From assembly GCA_016928515.1 (NCBI GenBank), contig JAFGKR010000166.1:1-37066 (forward strand): a DNA stretch of 37,066 nt, in the 5' to 3' direction. The stretch is from Bacteroidota bacterium (GTDB lineage Bacteria > Bacteroidota > Ignavibacteria > SZUA-365). Positions 16,869-25,557 of the stretch are shown piece by piece. The notes beneath the pieces were generated by a model that worked only from the letters and a program-made list of their open reading frames with translations, was not told the DNA's origin and did no database searches. How positions within the stretch are numbered: position 1 is the first letter of the stretch; each line of letters opens with the position of its first letter. Both the position numbers and the translations under genes were made by a program.

Positions 16869-19800
16869 TTACCTGACCACGGCGATCTTGATGATCTTTT
16901 CTCCCGTCTTCCCCCCGGCGGTGGCCTGGATGCGTGCGAGATAAACGTCGCTCTGGATGCCGGAGACATTCCATGGAATGTCGTTGTCCGTCCCTCCTGC
17001 TACGGTCGCGGTAATCTCGTCCACTTTGTCGCCCGCGAGATCATAGATCTTCACCGATACGACAGCGTCCTCGGACACGTACAAACGGATGTAGGTTATT
17101 TCGTCATAGACCGGATTCGGCCAGTTGTAGCAGCGCTCCGGTGGGAAGAATTCAGCGATCGGGGCATCCGCGGTGAATGCTCGGGTAACAGCGAACGCGT
17201 TCCGCTCGTCGCCGTCGCGGGATCGCCAGAGCAGCTGCTCTTCCGTCACCGGTGAACCGGTTTCGAACAGAAACAGCTGTCCCGATGGAGATGCTGCGGC
17301 AAGAGCAAGTTTGTCATCCGCTGACGGGAACAGTGACACATCCGCGTTTTGCTGGATTGGTATGGGAAAACCGTCGGCCTGCTTCGCACCGGTCGTGAAC
17401 TGCCAGACCTGATCCGCACCGATACCGAACACCGCGTTCCCTCCGGTTGAACGCAGATCCGCGGAAAGCGTGAAACGTGCGGGGTACGGTGCCGGATAGT
17501 AATCGACGGAAGACAGCGCCAGGTTGACCGCACGGAGTTCAGTGCCGCTGCACAGAAGGACATCAAGTCGCCCGTCGCCATCCGCATCTGCCGCACCTGC
17601 ATGAACCGGGACATCCAAGGCGATGGACGGCAGCTCAACATACTCGAACGGCAGAGTGTCAGGATCGTCCGGCCGGCTCGCAAATCCGAGACCGCGATAG
17701 GACGCTCCGAATGCTTCACGGACACCGTCACCGTCGAAATCGCCCGCCGCGGCGGTCTGAGGCAGGAAGTGTGATGGCACGCCTCGCCAGGAAATGGCAG
17801 GATCCGAGAGTGTGCCGCTCCCGGTGTCCAGGAGTTTCGGTGTGGCATACCCCGTCAGAAGTGCGGTGGACTCTCCCATCGCGAGGATACGGAACGACAG
17901 TTCCTGCCAACCGATAAGATCGGGGGAGCGATCCAGATGAGGAATGGCAGAACGGGCGGTGCTGCTGGAAACGACATACACCGTGTCCGCGTCAGGCCCC
18001 TCGACACTGAACAGCAGCTTGCCGTCGATCACTGCCGGCGGCGCGAGCAGCGCCTGATCCAGACCCGAAAACACGTACCGCAGCTGAACATCCAGCATGC
18101 CGTCCCCATTCAAATCACGTGCTGCGAGAATCCAGAGATGTGTCGTTGCGCGGACATCGCCGAGACGGGTCACAAAGGCGATGTCGGCCACACCATCCTC
18201 GTTCCAGTCACCGATCGTCGGAGGTGTGATCGTTCGCATCGAGGCATCGAGAAAGACACGGGGACCCTGCGGAAGGAACGAGGACCCGTCCTGTCGCAGC
18301 ACATAGAGTTTGACCGTGTCCGGCAGCACTTCGTGCTCGGGACTGTGCAGCAGTGAATCCGTTCCGAACAGGGCGATGATTTCGTGCGTGCCGTCTCCGT
18401 CGAGATCCGCTGTGCGCATTGCCACCGTACGGTTCGGCCCGAGATCCGTGCTTACATCGACCGGCCATCCGGCCATCGGCGCGATGGTGTTGTCGCCCAG
18501 CGCCACATCTAGTGACATGACGGGACCGCCGGCGGAGAAACGATCCATCGTTACGTGCGTAAAGGCCCCGCTGTTGGCGCGCGTATTCGGCGAAGTGTAC
18601 ATGCCGAAAGAATTCGTGTACACGGGGGAGATGTTCCCGCTGGACCAGTAGTCGAGAGGTGATCCCGTGCCGGTTTCCGTCCCGAAGACCGTCTGCACGT
18701 CCACACCGATGTCCTGTGGTCCGCCGGCCTGTTCGAGATCCACACCCTTGATGGGATGCCCGGTGTTGACCGTGTTCGCGGCGAGACGCTCGCGGATGCG
18801 GCCTTCATCGATATGCCAGATGAGTATGCCACCGTTGATGCGCACCTCCCGGTCCTCGGCGACAACACGACCACCGGGAAGCGACCAGTCGATGTCTTCC
18901 ACGTCGATGATCACACCCTTGAGTTGCGACACGTCGCCGTTGGAGAAACCCGTGGTATCCTTGGGGAAGCGCAACTGCTGTACACTCCCGCCTGATACGA
19001 AGGTGATGTTCTGCCCATCGCCGCCGAGATCCCGCTGGCGATTCTCTGCCAGCCAATACTCATCACCGGTGATGGGCACACGGAGCACGTCGGCTGTCGA
19101 TAGCGAATCGGATGCGGTGAGAAGATAGTTGTTCCTGCCCGGCGAGGCCTCACGCGGCACGGTCCACCCGAGCAGCATTTTCTCCCATGCCGATGGCTCC
19201 GGCGGACAGATGCCACCGTACGCAAAAATGCCTTCTCCATCCATCAGTCCGAAACGTCCGATACCGGTCTTTCCTGTCCTGGTATCGAAAAGATCCGGCA
19301 GCCCGGCGTACGTGCCGAAACTCGCAGCGAGCAAACCGTTGATGGTCAGCTCGAGCAAGCCCGTGGACCCGTCGAGGAGAGGGATTTCCCTGTTGTTGGT
19401 GGTGGGGATGACGGCGCAATTGGTAATGCGCGCGCCACCGGGCATGGTGATGCCATCAAAATCCTCGCCGAGCAGTCGCCGGAAACTGTCCATGGTGAAC
19501 GAGAGGGAAGGGATGTCCAACGGCGTAGGATCGAAACCCTGGATACTGACCAGGTCGATGTCCCGGCCGCGTCCCGCATGAAAAACAACGAACATGTCAT
19601 ACGCGGTGAAGTCCCTGTCCGGATACTGCTGCCCGGCAAGTGTCCACGCTTCCACCGAGAGTTCCGCCACTGGCGCTTCGGATTCCTCCCCGCGGAAACT
19701 GTACTCCCCGAGCGGCTTTGAGACGGTAATCACGCGATCGAGAACCTCACCGATGAGATATGTTTTGCGGCCTGAAACCTTCCGCACGTAATTCTCGAGG

Positions 19801-20117
19801 AAACGGAGATGATGCTGAAAGTACGCCCGGTCATGCGGCATGGGATCGAGAATCTCCGTGCCGTAGTCGTACTGATAGATCGTGCCGAATTTTCCTGTAC
19901 CGCTGGTGCGTTCGTCTTCATCTTCCTGAAAATCGACCATGACCGCCAGCACCCGCACGGTATCGGGCAGGCGGAGCAGGTTGGTCACGGAAGCACTGCG
20001 ATGCGGACTGAACGAGTGATTGAAGCGTGGTACCGGAATCTGCTGCTGGGCGGAGGCGATGCCGCCAAGGAGAAGGAACGGAAGCACAGCGGCGATCGCG
20101 TGAAAGCGAAGCATCAT
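16869..20117 (-). CDS. M6-like secreted protein with lost zinc site, FG-GAP propeller and type IX sorting domain
   Basis: This 1082-residue protein starts with a signal peptide (cleavage near ASA-Q24). Residues 50-390 resemble the immune-inhibitor-A type M6 metalloprotease domain: VRVLAVMVDFQEDE, DMFVVFHAGRGRD and GLPDLFD at 272-278 followed by FGLMDG. The HExxH motif that should precede GLPDL reads ASFGT (265-269), so both zinc histidines and the catalytic Glu are replaced. A propeller with FG-GAP calcium loops follows (TADLDGDGTHE, GDWNEDGVADI, RDLNGDGMLDV, GDFDGDGVREA, DADGDGRLDV). The last 90 residues (NWPNPVYDEITYIR, KIYDLAGDKVDEI, SDVYLARIQA, IIKIAVV) are a type A sorting domain. ATG 20117 is preceded by AGGGGA. 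It is probably exported by the type IX system and kept on the surface, serving in binding rather than proteolysis. Confidence 0.85.
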   Translation of the reverse strand: MMLRFHAIAAVLPFLLLGGIASAQQQIPVPRFNHSFSPHRSASVTNLLRLPDTVRVLAVMVDFQEDEDERTSGTGKFGTIYQYDYGTEILDPMPHDRAYFQHHLRFLENYVRKVSGRKTYLIGEVLDRVITVSKPLGEYSFRGEESEAPVAELSVEAWTLAGQQYPDRDFTAYDMFVVFHAGRGRDIDLVSIQGFDPTPLDIPSLSFTMDSFRRLLGEDFDGITMPGGARITNCAVIPTTNNREIPLLDGSTGLLELTINGLLAASFGTYAGLPDLFDTRTGKTGIGRFGLMDGEGIFAYGGICPPEPSAWEKMLLGWTVPREASPGRNNYLLTASDSLSTADVLRVPITGDEYWLAENRQRDLGGDGQNITFVSGGSVQQLRFPKDTTGFSNGDVSQLKGVIIDVEDIDWSLPGGRVVAEDREVRINGGILIWHIDEGRIRERLAANTVNTGHPIKGVDLEQAGGPQDIGVDVQTVFGTETGTGSPLDYWSSGNISPVYTNSFGMYTSPNTRANSGAFTHVTMDRFSAGGPVMSLDVALGDNTIAPMAGWPVDVSTDLGPNRTVAMRTADLDGDGTHEIIALFGTDSLLHSPEHEVLPDTVKLYVLRQDGSSFLPQGPRVFLDASMRTITPPTIGDWNEDGVADIAFVTRLGDVRATTHLWILAARDLNGDGMLDVQLRYVFSGLDQALLAPPAVIDGKLLFSVEGPDADTVYVVSSSTARSAIPHLDRSPDLIGWQELSFRILAMGESTALLTGYATPKLLDTGSGTLSDPAISWRGVPSHFLPQTAAAGDFDGDGVREAFGASYRGLGFASRPDDPDTLPFEYVELPSIALDVPVHAGAADADGDGRLDVLLCSGTELRAVNLALSSVDYYPAPYPARFTLSADLRSTGGNAVFGIGADQVWQFTTGAKQADGFPIPIQQNADVSLFPSADDKLALAAASPSGQLFLFETGSPVTEEQLLWRSRDGDERNAFAVTRAFTADAPIAEFFPPERCYNWPNPVYDEITYIRLYVSEDAVVSVKIYDLAGDKVDEITATVAGGTDNDIPWNVSGIQSDVYLARIQATAGGKTGEKIIKIAVVR

Positions 20118-20160
20118 GGAATCCCCTGGTTGATCAAGCAGGTTGCGCAGATGGATGAGA

Positions 20161-20196
20161 AACGGCTCACCCTCGGGAACAGAGGGTGAGACCGTT
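20161..20196 (-). terminator. terminator after porV
   Basis: CTCACCCTC (20166-20174) and GAGGGTGAG (20182-20190) pair perfectly around a seven-base loop, and AACGG/CCGTT extends the stem across one bulged base. On the minus strand the stem is followed by TTTCTC. It lies 37 bases after porV and 44 before the pseudo-M6 start, so it may reduce but not abolish readthrough; I found no clear promoter in the remaining gap. Confidence 0.7.
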
Positions 20197-20232
20197 ACCA
20201 GTGCAGTGCGGGCGCGGATGCACGATGCCCGA

Positions 20233-21414
20233 TCAGTTCGCGGCGTCGTCGGCCGGGATGCGCGTACCGTCATCCTCCGGTCCGCCGGCGCGATTCCAGT
20301 TCACGGTCAATGTGAAACGGAGCGTCTCGGACAGCGGACTCGGTGTATCGTCATCGGAAATCGCGGTTGAGATGTAACTGAAATCGAAGCCGTAGATGTC
20401 ATAGCGCACACCGGCGCCGAAAGTCAGGAAGCGGCGGTTGCCCTGACTGGGATCCTCGTGGAAGAAACCGAAGCGCAGACCGACCAACTGCGAGTACCAG
20501 TACTCGAAGCCGGTCCCGAGCGTAAAGGTGTTGAACACGCTCCCCGGTGTATCCCAGCTGTTGAAGATTGCCTTGTAGAAGGGGTCCGCCTTCTTGCGGG
20601 TCTCGTCCTCCGTACGGCTGACCAGCAGCTTGGTTACATCTGTCGTCCAGGTCAGCGTGTTGTATTTCTCATGCACGAGGTCGTACGCGAACCCGAGTCT
20701 CAGCGCCGTCGGTAGAGGATCGGACTGATCCTCATCAATGTAGCTCAACGAAGGACCGATGTTGGTGATGGATGCACCCAGCGAAAAGCGGTCACCGATG
20801 TCGGTATCAGTGAACGGGAGCACCAGCTTGGAGGGACGATACAGGAAACCCAGATCGCCCGCGACGGCAGTGGCCGTGCCGGACCCTTGCTCACGCGCGG
20901 TTCCGACGGTGGAGAGACTGCTGTGTATCAGCTTGAGGCCGATCCCAATGCCGAAATCCTCATCGAGCCGTGTGCCGTATGAAGCCGTGAAGGCAACCTC
21001 GTAGCTCTTGAAGAAACCGAGGGAATTATTGCCCTCATCACGACGCTCGAATTCACCGAGGTTCAGAAAGGTCAACGCGGCGCCAAGCGTTCCTCCGGTG
21101 GAGGGAACGTCCATCTTGTATGCGGCATACTCGAAAAACAGATCGCTCTGCTGGAATTGCGGCAGCCAGTTGGAGTGGTTGAGACTGAGTTCCATTCCCT
21201 TCTGGAAGCCGAGGCCGGCCGGGTTCCAGAAAATGGCGGAGACATCGTCCGCGATCGCCACACCGGCTTCACCCATTGCACTGTTGCGCGAGCTGGGGGA
21301 AATCAGCATGAAGGGAACCGCGGTACTGGTCTGCGCCATAAGATCCTGTGCGAATGGCAGCAGCATCAGGACCACCGCGATGGCACAGAAAAGGGATTTG
21401 CTCTTGCGAATCAT
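20233..21414 (-). CDS. porV: type IX secretion outer-membrane protein PorV
   Basis: This 393-residue protein is the FadL-like barrel that carries type IX cargo from the translocon to the PorU sortase at the cell surface. It has a signal peptide ending LMAQ and the PorV signature PFMLISPSSRNSAMGEAGVAIADDVSAIFWNPAGLGF, here split over residues 39-75, which is nearly diagnostic for the family. Repeated amphipathic strands follow, and the C-terminal strand reads LRFTLTVNWN. ATG 21414 was chosen because GAGGA stands at ideal distance; the frame extends five residues further. Its gene follows porU by 66 bases and appears to have its own promoter. The product would be needed to export the neighbouring sorting-domain protein. 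Confidence 0.95.
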   Translation of the reverse strand: MIRKSKSLFCAIAVVLMLLPFAQDLMAQTSTAVPFMLISPSSRNSAMGEAGVAIADDVSAIFWNPAGLGFQKGMELSLNHSNWLPQFQQSDLFFEYAAYKMDVPSTGGTLGAALTFLNLGEFERRDEGNNSLGFFKSYEVAFTASYGTRLDEDFGIGIGLKLIHSSLSTVGTAREQGSGTATAVAGDLGFLYRPSKLVLPFTDTDIGDRFSLGASITNIGPSLSYIDEDQSDPLPTALRLGFAYDLVHEKYNTLTWTTDVTKLLVSRTEDETRKKADPFYKAIFNSWDTPGSVFNTFTLGTGFEYWYSQLVGLRFGFFHEDPSQGNRRFLTFGAGVRYDIYGFDFSYISTAISDDDTPSPLSETLRFTLTVNWNRAGGPEDDGTRIPADDAAN

Positions 21415-21447
21415 GTGAATCCTCATCAAACCTATGACAGAACAGTT

Positions 21448-21476
21448 AAAGTATTGCGTTTTTCTTTCAATTTCAA
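21448..21476 (-). promoter_or_regulatory. candidate porV promoter
   Basis: On the minus strand, TTGAAA (21476-21471) and TACTTT (21453-21448) are spaced by 17 bases, wholly inside the 66-base gap after porU. The hexamer TTGAAA is directly repeated (21470-21465). porV may thus be expressed above the level of porU. Confidence 0.5.
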
Positions 21477-21480
21477 GCGA

Positions 21481-24400
21481 TTAGCGCACGACCAGAATTT
21501 TGCCCGATGCTTCGCTTCCGAGCGTTCCGTCTGCGGTACGGCAGACGATGCGATAGATATACATACCGGTACCGAGGGGTACCCCGTCCATACTCCGTCC
21601 GTCCCACGGGATATCTACGACGCGCGCCGTTACGGCTTCGCGACGGATGTGGCGTTCCAGACGACCGGCGGTGGAGTAGATGAGGACGTCGACGTTAAGC
21701 GGGTCGAGCACGTTGTGCCGGAAGGTAAACGTGGTGCCGCCCACAATGGGATTCGGGAAGTTTGCGACATCCTGCAGGGACAGTCCGCCGACGACGGTGA
21801 ATGGCGTTTGCACCGTCGTGGAATTGTTGAAGATGTCCCATGCACGCAGTCGCAGGACGTGCGGACCCGGGGCGAGATCACGCAGGCGGTATTCCACCGT
21901 GCCGCGCTGATACGAATCGATGTCACCCTTGTAGTGAGCGTTGAGAACAATACCGGCATTGGTGTCATCCAGCCAAATCTCGATATCGTGACCGATACCG
22001 AGGCCGGTGGTATTGATGCCGCTCTCGTCGAAAAGATCGGCGATAAGAAGGGGATCCGTTCCGGTTTCGTCTCCGGATCGAAAAGTTCGCGCATCCATGA
22101 ACAGCTCGACGACCGGGCCTTCGGTATCGGGCGTCACCGTGGAGTCAGATCCCCCGACGCGCAGATCGCTGAAGAATCCCGCACCGTCAGTTTCGCCGTT
22201 ATCGAAATACATTGAAATACGACCGGTCCGATCCTCATACGAAATATCCTTCGGGACGATGAATTCCACCGTGAACCGCCCGTTGGCGATTGTCGCCTGT
22301 CCGCGGTAGAGTAATCCGCCGGGCATGGTGTAGGTGAATTTTCTCCAGAGAGTATCCTGCACAATGACACGCCGTTCTGCATCAAACAACCGCAATTCCA
22401 GCGTCCCGGTGAATGCACTCCACACGTCACCGGCGGCCGTCCGTACGCTGCCCTCGATGGTAACGGTACTCAGGGCCCGCAACTGCAGGGTGTCACCGGT
22501 TATGGGAAGACCGTTTATAAGCACTCGCTCGACGGTGGCGCGGTACCGGGGCAGTGCCAGGCGCAGCGCCGGATCCGCGAACAGATGAAACTTCTCATAG
22601 CCGGCAACACCGAAGTAGCGCTGTTTTGCAGAGGAGATCGCGTCTCCGATGCGCTTGGCGCGACCGTCCTCTTCCCTTCCCTCCACGAGCAGATGACGGA
22701 AAAATTCCTTGTTGAAGGCGCTGTTTTCCGTCGAGAACACGACGCGTGGGGCGGAAAGACCGCCGATAGCTCCGCCGTTCTCATGCAGCAACATCAGCTC
22801 CGTACCGCTGCGCAGCTCGGGCGCATCGTACAGACCGAATGTGCAGGTGGCTGCGGAGACAAATGTCAGGCGATCACTGTTGGTGAACTGGGGGATGCTG
22901 ATATCGGAGTCGAAAATCCGCTCGTGCGCCCAGATATCATGCGCCCCATGGCCGGTGTAATTGAGAATCAACGTCCCGTCATTCACCTGATCGATAATCC
23001 CTCGAAAGGCATCGGGTTTTGTGCGTCCCTGCGTCGTGATCTCGGTACGATACGAGACGATATAGATTTTTTTCTGCTCGATGTCCGAAGGGATGAGGGC
23101 AGACAGTTCCTCGGACTGCGATGTATGCTGCTGCAGATCGGTATCGCGATATGTCGTCCATCCGTCATCAGCAACGAAGGTGACGTGGTTTTTCCACGGA
23201 TCGAAATCCGGATCGCTCTCATACCGGATGATCTTGTCCACGACGAGATTCGCCTCATCGATCGTCAACACGGGGATCCTTCCGGTTGCGAGATCCACAC
23301 GGCTGTCGGTTCCGACAACCTTGGCGTAATAGTCATCCGTCGCGTACGAATTGATGCGACTGGTCGAATTCTCCGTCTCCCAGACCGGTACCAAAATCGG
23401 CTCTGTCGTCGTGAAGTTCCGGTAGTCGTAGTGCCCGTCCCCGAAAAAGAGCACGTACCGCGGCTGCACCGACCAGTTCTCCATGGCCCAGGCAAGGAAA
23501 TCCCGAATCGCGGTGGGATCGGTAACTCCATAGTTGAATTCGTTGTAAATCCACTCCATGGGAATGACCATGGAACTGATGAACTCGTCTCCGCCTCGTT
23601 CGCGGTGTGCCTTCAAGCGTTCCGCGGCGGGTATGAGAGAGGCGTGCGTGATGATGAGGTGTTCCGCTCCCCCCGAGGCCATCAGCGGAGAATTCGTAAT
23701 GCCCGCGACCCCTGCCGCGGTCTTCAGGGCGGGAGCTGCGACCGCGAGAAACTGCCGGGGATTCCCCTCCGTGTTGCGGATCTGGAAGCGCACCGTGCCG
23801 CCGCTGATCTGCGCATCGACAATGCGCCGGACATTGGCATCGTCTGTGACGTCATAGAGGACGATATCGGAGGTCGAAAAGCCGTTCAGAACGAATTGAA
23901 TGACTGCGGTCGTGTCGGGAGCGGAGAAAAGCAGTTCGTCATTGAGCGGTTCGAATCGCCGTGCATACTGCCATTCCACCCAATCGACATATCCTCCGCG
24001 GGCGCGATCCGCGGGGGACGCGCTGTAGGTGATACTGAGCATCGAGCGTTCATCGGCGAGCTGCCCGCTGCCGGTGAATTCGCGGATACCTGACAGCTTG
24101 GCCATGTCGCCAGTGTCAGCTCCGAAATCCACGACAAGCATGTCCACCATACCAAGCGGGGTATCATTGGCTCGAATGCTGAAGGAATTGCTGACTTCCG
24201 AGCTGGAGACAAGCTGCATGCGGTACAGGACAGGCTGTTCCTGCACGAGTCCGTGCAGCTTGCGGGTGTACACGGCAGCGGATGCGCTGCCTGCCCCGGG
24301 CACGAGGCGTTTGCCAACCCAGAGCTTCCCGGAGTTCTGCACGTTGACTGCCTCCTCTTCCTCGAATTCACGACCGATGAACCAACGCGGTTCGTAGGCA

Positions 24401-25482
24401 CCGGTTTCATTGAGTGCCGTTTCTCCGGTGATACGCTTGCCGGATACACCACCGAAGGTCAACAGGTAGGAATTCACATCGTCGTAGCGATGGATGTAAT
24501 GATCGTAGCGTCTGCTGGCCGCATTCCAGGAAAAGCCGCTGAGTCCCTGTGCGTAGAACTGCACGAAGTCCGCTTCGTCAAATCGTCCGTCTTCACCGCC
24601 AAACACTTCGATCGCGATTTCACGCAGGGGCTCCGATCCCGGTGCACCAAGCTGCTGCGGCCGTTCACGGCCACCGCTCCCGAACAGGCGAATGGTTCGC
24701 GGGTCCACGCCCGAGACATCGATGCCGGCATCGATGAACCAGCGCCGGTCGAGACGATAGATGCCGGTCTGCTGCACGTCGATACGATACCAGGTCCCTG
24801 TGGCAAGCGTGACGTCCGCACTGCCGCGCGGCAGCGCCACGCGATGTACATACTTCCATTGTGACGCCTGTGCCACGTTCAGCACCTCCGGAATAGTCTC
24901 GTCGCGGAAATCCCCATTGACGACATCCGAATCGCGGGGACCAAACTGCACGCGAAACCGTATCCGAGCGTAAACACGTGCGGTCGCGGTGGCAGGATTC
25001 CACTGTACGGGGGAAAGCAGGAGATCACCGACAACGCGGTCGCGGATAATACCGACCTGTTCCAGCACAGCAATTTCCTGCGGAAGCATGCTGTCCAGTT
25101 CGTAGCATGCACCCGGAGTGAATGTCTCCGTCAACGCATCACCGATTCTCCGGTACCCCGGTACGGGAGCGATATGCACATTGACAATGTCGCGATAGTC
25201 CACCTGGAGGATTTCGATTCGGTGACCGCGCAGACCGGGCAGGGCGAGAAGCTCCTTGCGGAAACGCAGGTCCGGTTCCCTGGCGTGGGAAACGTCCAAT
25301 GCCGTCGCACCATCGAATGTAAACACACTCCCTGCGGAGGCAACAGCGGTTCGTGTTACGGCGGGCCGGTATTCCAGGGTGACCCCGCTCTCATCCATGG
25401 AAAGAATCCGGAGGTCCTGACCCGCCGCCGTGAAAAGGAGGAGCAATCCTCCGACAACCGTCATGAGCATTGACTTCAGCAT
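21481..25482 (-). CDS. porU: type IX secretion sortase PorU (C25 family)
   Basis: This 1333-residue protein is the surface cysteine transpeptidase that removes type IX sorting domains and attaches cargo to lipid-linked sugar. It has a signal peptide (TAAGQ), a long beta-rich N-terminal region and the gingipain-like C25 domain: FFGDGHYDYRN, ATDDYYAKV, ILNYTGHGAHDIW with catalytic His845, and FVSAATCTFGLYDAPE with catalytic Cys880. ENGGAIGGLSAPRVVFSTENSAFN and LFADPALRLALPRY follow in the usual PorU order. An Ig-like region and its own uncleaved sorting domain (NFPNPIVGGTTFTFRH, GMYIYRI, GKILVVR) close the protein. It is longer than the Porphyromonas enzyme (about 1150). ATG 25482 is preceded by AGGTG; the frame is open 22 residues further. 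The flippase gene ends 75 bases upstream. Confidence 0.94.
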   Translation of the reverse strand: MLKSMLMTVVGGLLLLFTAAGQDLRILSMDESGVTLEYRPAVTRTAVASAGSVFTFDGATALDVSHAREPDLRFRKELLALPGLRGHRIEILQVDYRDIVNVHIAPVPGYRRIGDALTETFTPGACYELDSMLPQEIAVLEQVGIIRDRVVGDLLLSPVQWNPATATARVYARIRFRVQFGPRDSDVVNGDFRDETIPEVLNVAQASQWKYVHRVALPRGSADVTLATGTWYRIDVQQTGIYRLDRRWFIDAGIDVSGVDPRTIRLFGSGGRERPQQLGAPGSEPLREIAIEVFGGEDGRFDEADFVQFYAQGLSGFSWNAASRRYDHYIHRYDDVNSYLLTFGGVSGKRITGETALNETGAYEPRWFIGREFEEEEAVNVQNSGKLWVGKRLVPGAGSASAAVYTRKLHGLVQEQPVLYRMQLVSSSEVSNSFSIRANDTPLGMVDMLVVDFGADTGDMAKLSGIREFTGSGQLADERSMLSITYSASPADRARGGYVDWVEWQYARRFEPLNDELLFSAPDTTAVIQFVLNGFSTSDIVLYDVTDDANVRRIVDAQISGGTVRFQIRNTEGNPRQFLAVAAPALKTAAGVAGITNSPLMASGGAEHLIITHASLIPAAERLKAHRERGGDEFISSMVIPMEWIYNEFNYGVTDPTAIRDFLAWAMENWSVQPRYVLFFGDGHYDYRNFTTTEPILVPVWETENSTSRINSYATDDYYAKVVGTDSRVDLATGRIPVLTIDEANLVVDKIIRYESDPDFDPWKNHVTFVADDGWTTYRDTDLQQHTSQSEELSALIPSDIEQKKIYIVSYRTEITTQGRTKPDAFRGIIDQVNDGTLILNYTGHGAHDIWAHERIFDSDISIPQFTNSDRLTFVSAATCTFGLYDAPELRSGTELMLLHENGGAIGGLSAPRVVFSTENSAFNKEFFRHLLVEGREEDGRAKRIGDAISSAKQRYFGVAGYEKFHLFADPALRLALPRYRATVERVLINGLPITGDTLQLRALSTVTIEGSVRTAAGDVWSAFTGTLELRLFDAERRVIVQDTLWRKFTYTMPGGLLYRGQATIANGRFTVEFIVPKDISYEDRTGRISMYFDNGETDGAGFFSDLRVGGSDSTVTPDTEGPVVELFMDARTFRSGDETGTDPLLIADLFDESGINTTGLGIGHDIEIWLDDTNAGIVLNAHYKGDIDSYQRGTVEYRLRDLAPGPHVLRLRAWDIFNNSTTVQTPFTVVGGLSLQDVANFPNPIVGGTTFTFRHNVLDPLNVDVLIYSTAGRLERHIRREAVTARVVDIPWDGRSMDGVPLGTGMYIYRIVCRTADGTLGSEASGKILVVR

Positions 25483-25557
25483 ACGCACCTGGCGTTTTTC
25501 GACGTGCACGACAACACGCAAACTCCGTACTTCAGCAACACGGGGCAATACAAAAGT

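Noticed and set aside
22585-24093. 502-codon plus-strand frame antisense to porU
   Set aside because: It lies wholly inside the well-supported porU frame, has no recognised motifs and an unlikely composition; long antisense frames are expected in GC-rich coding DNA. The same holds for 25504-27015 and 33606-35096.
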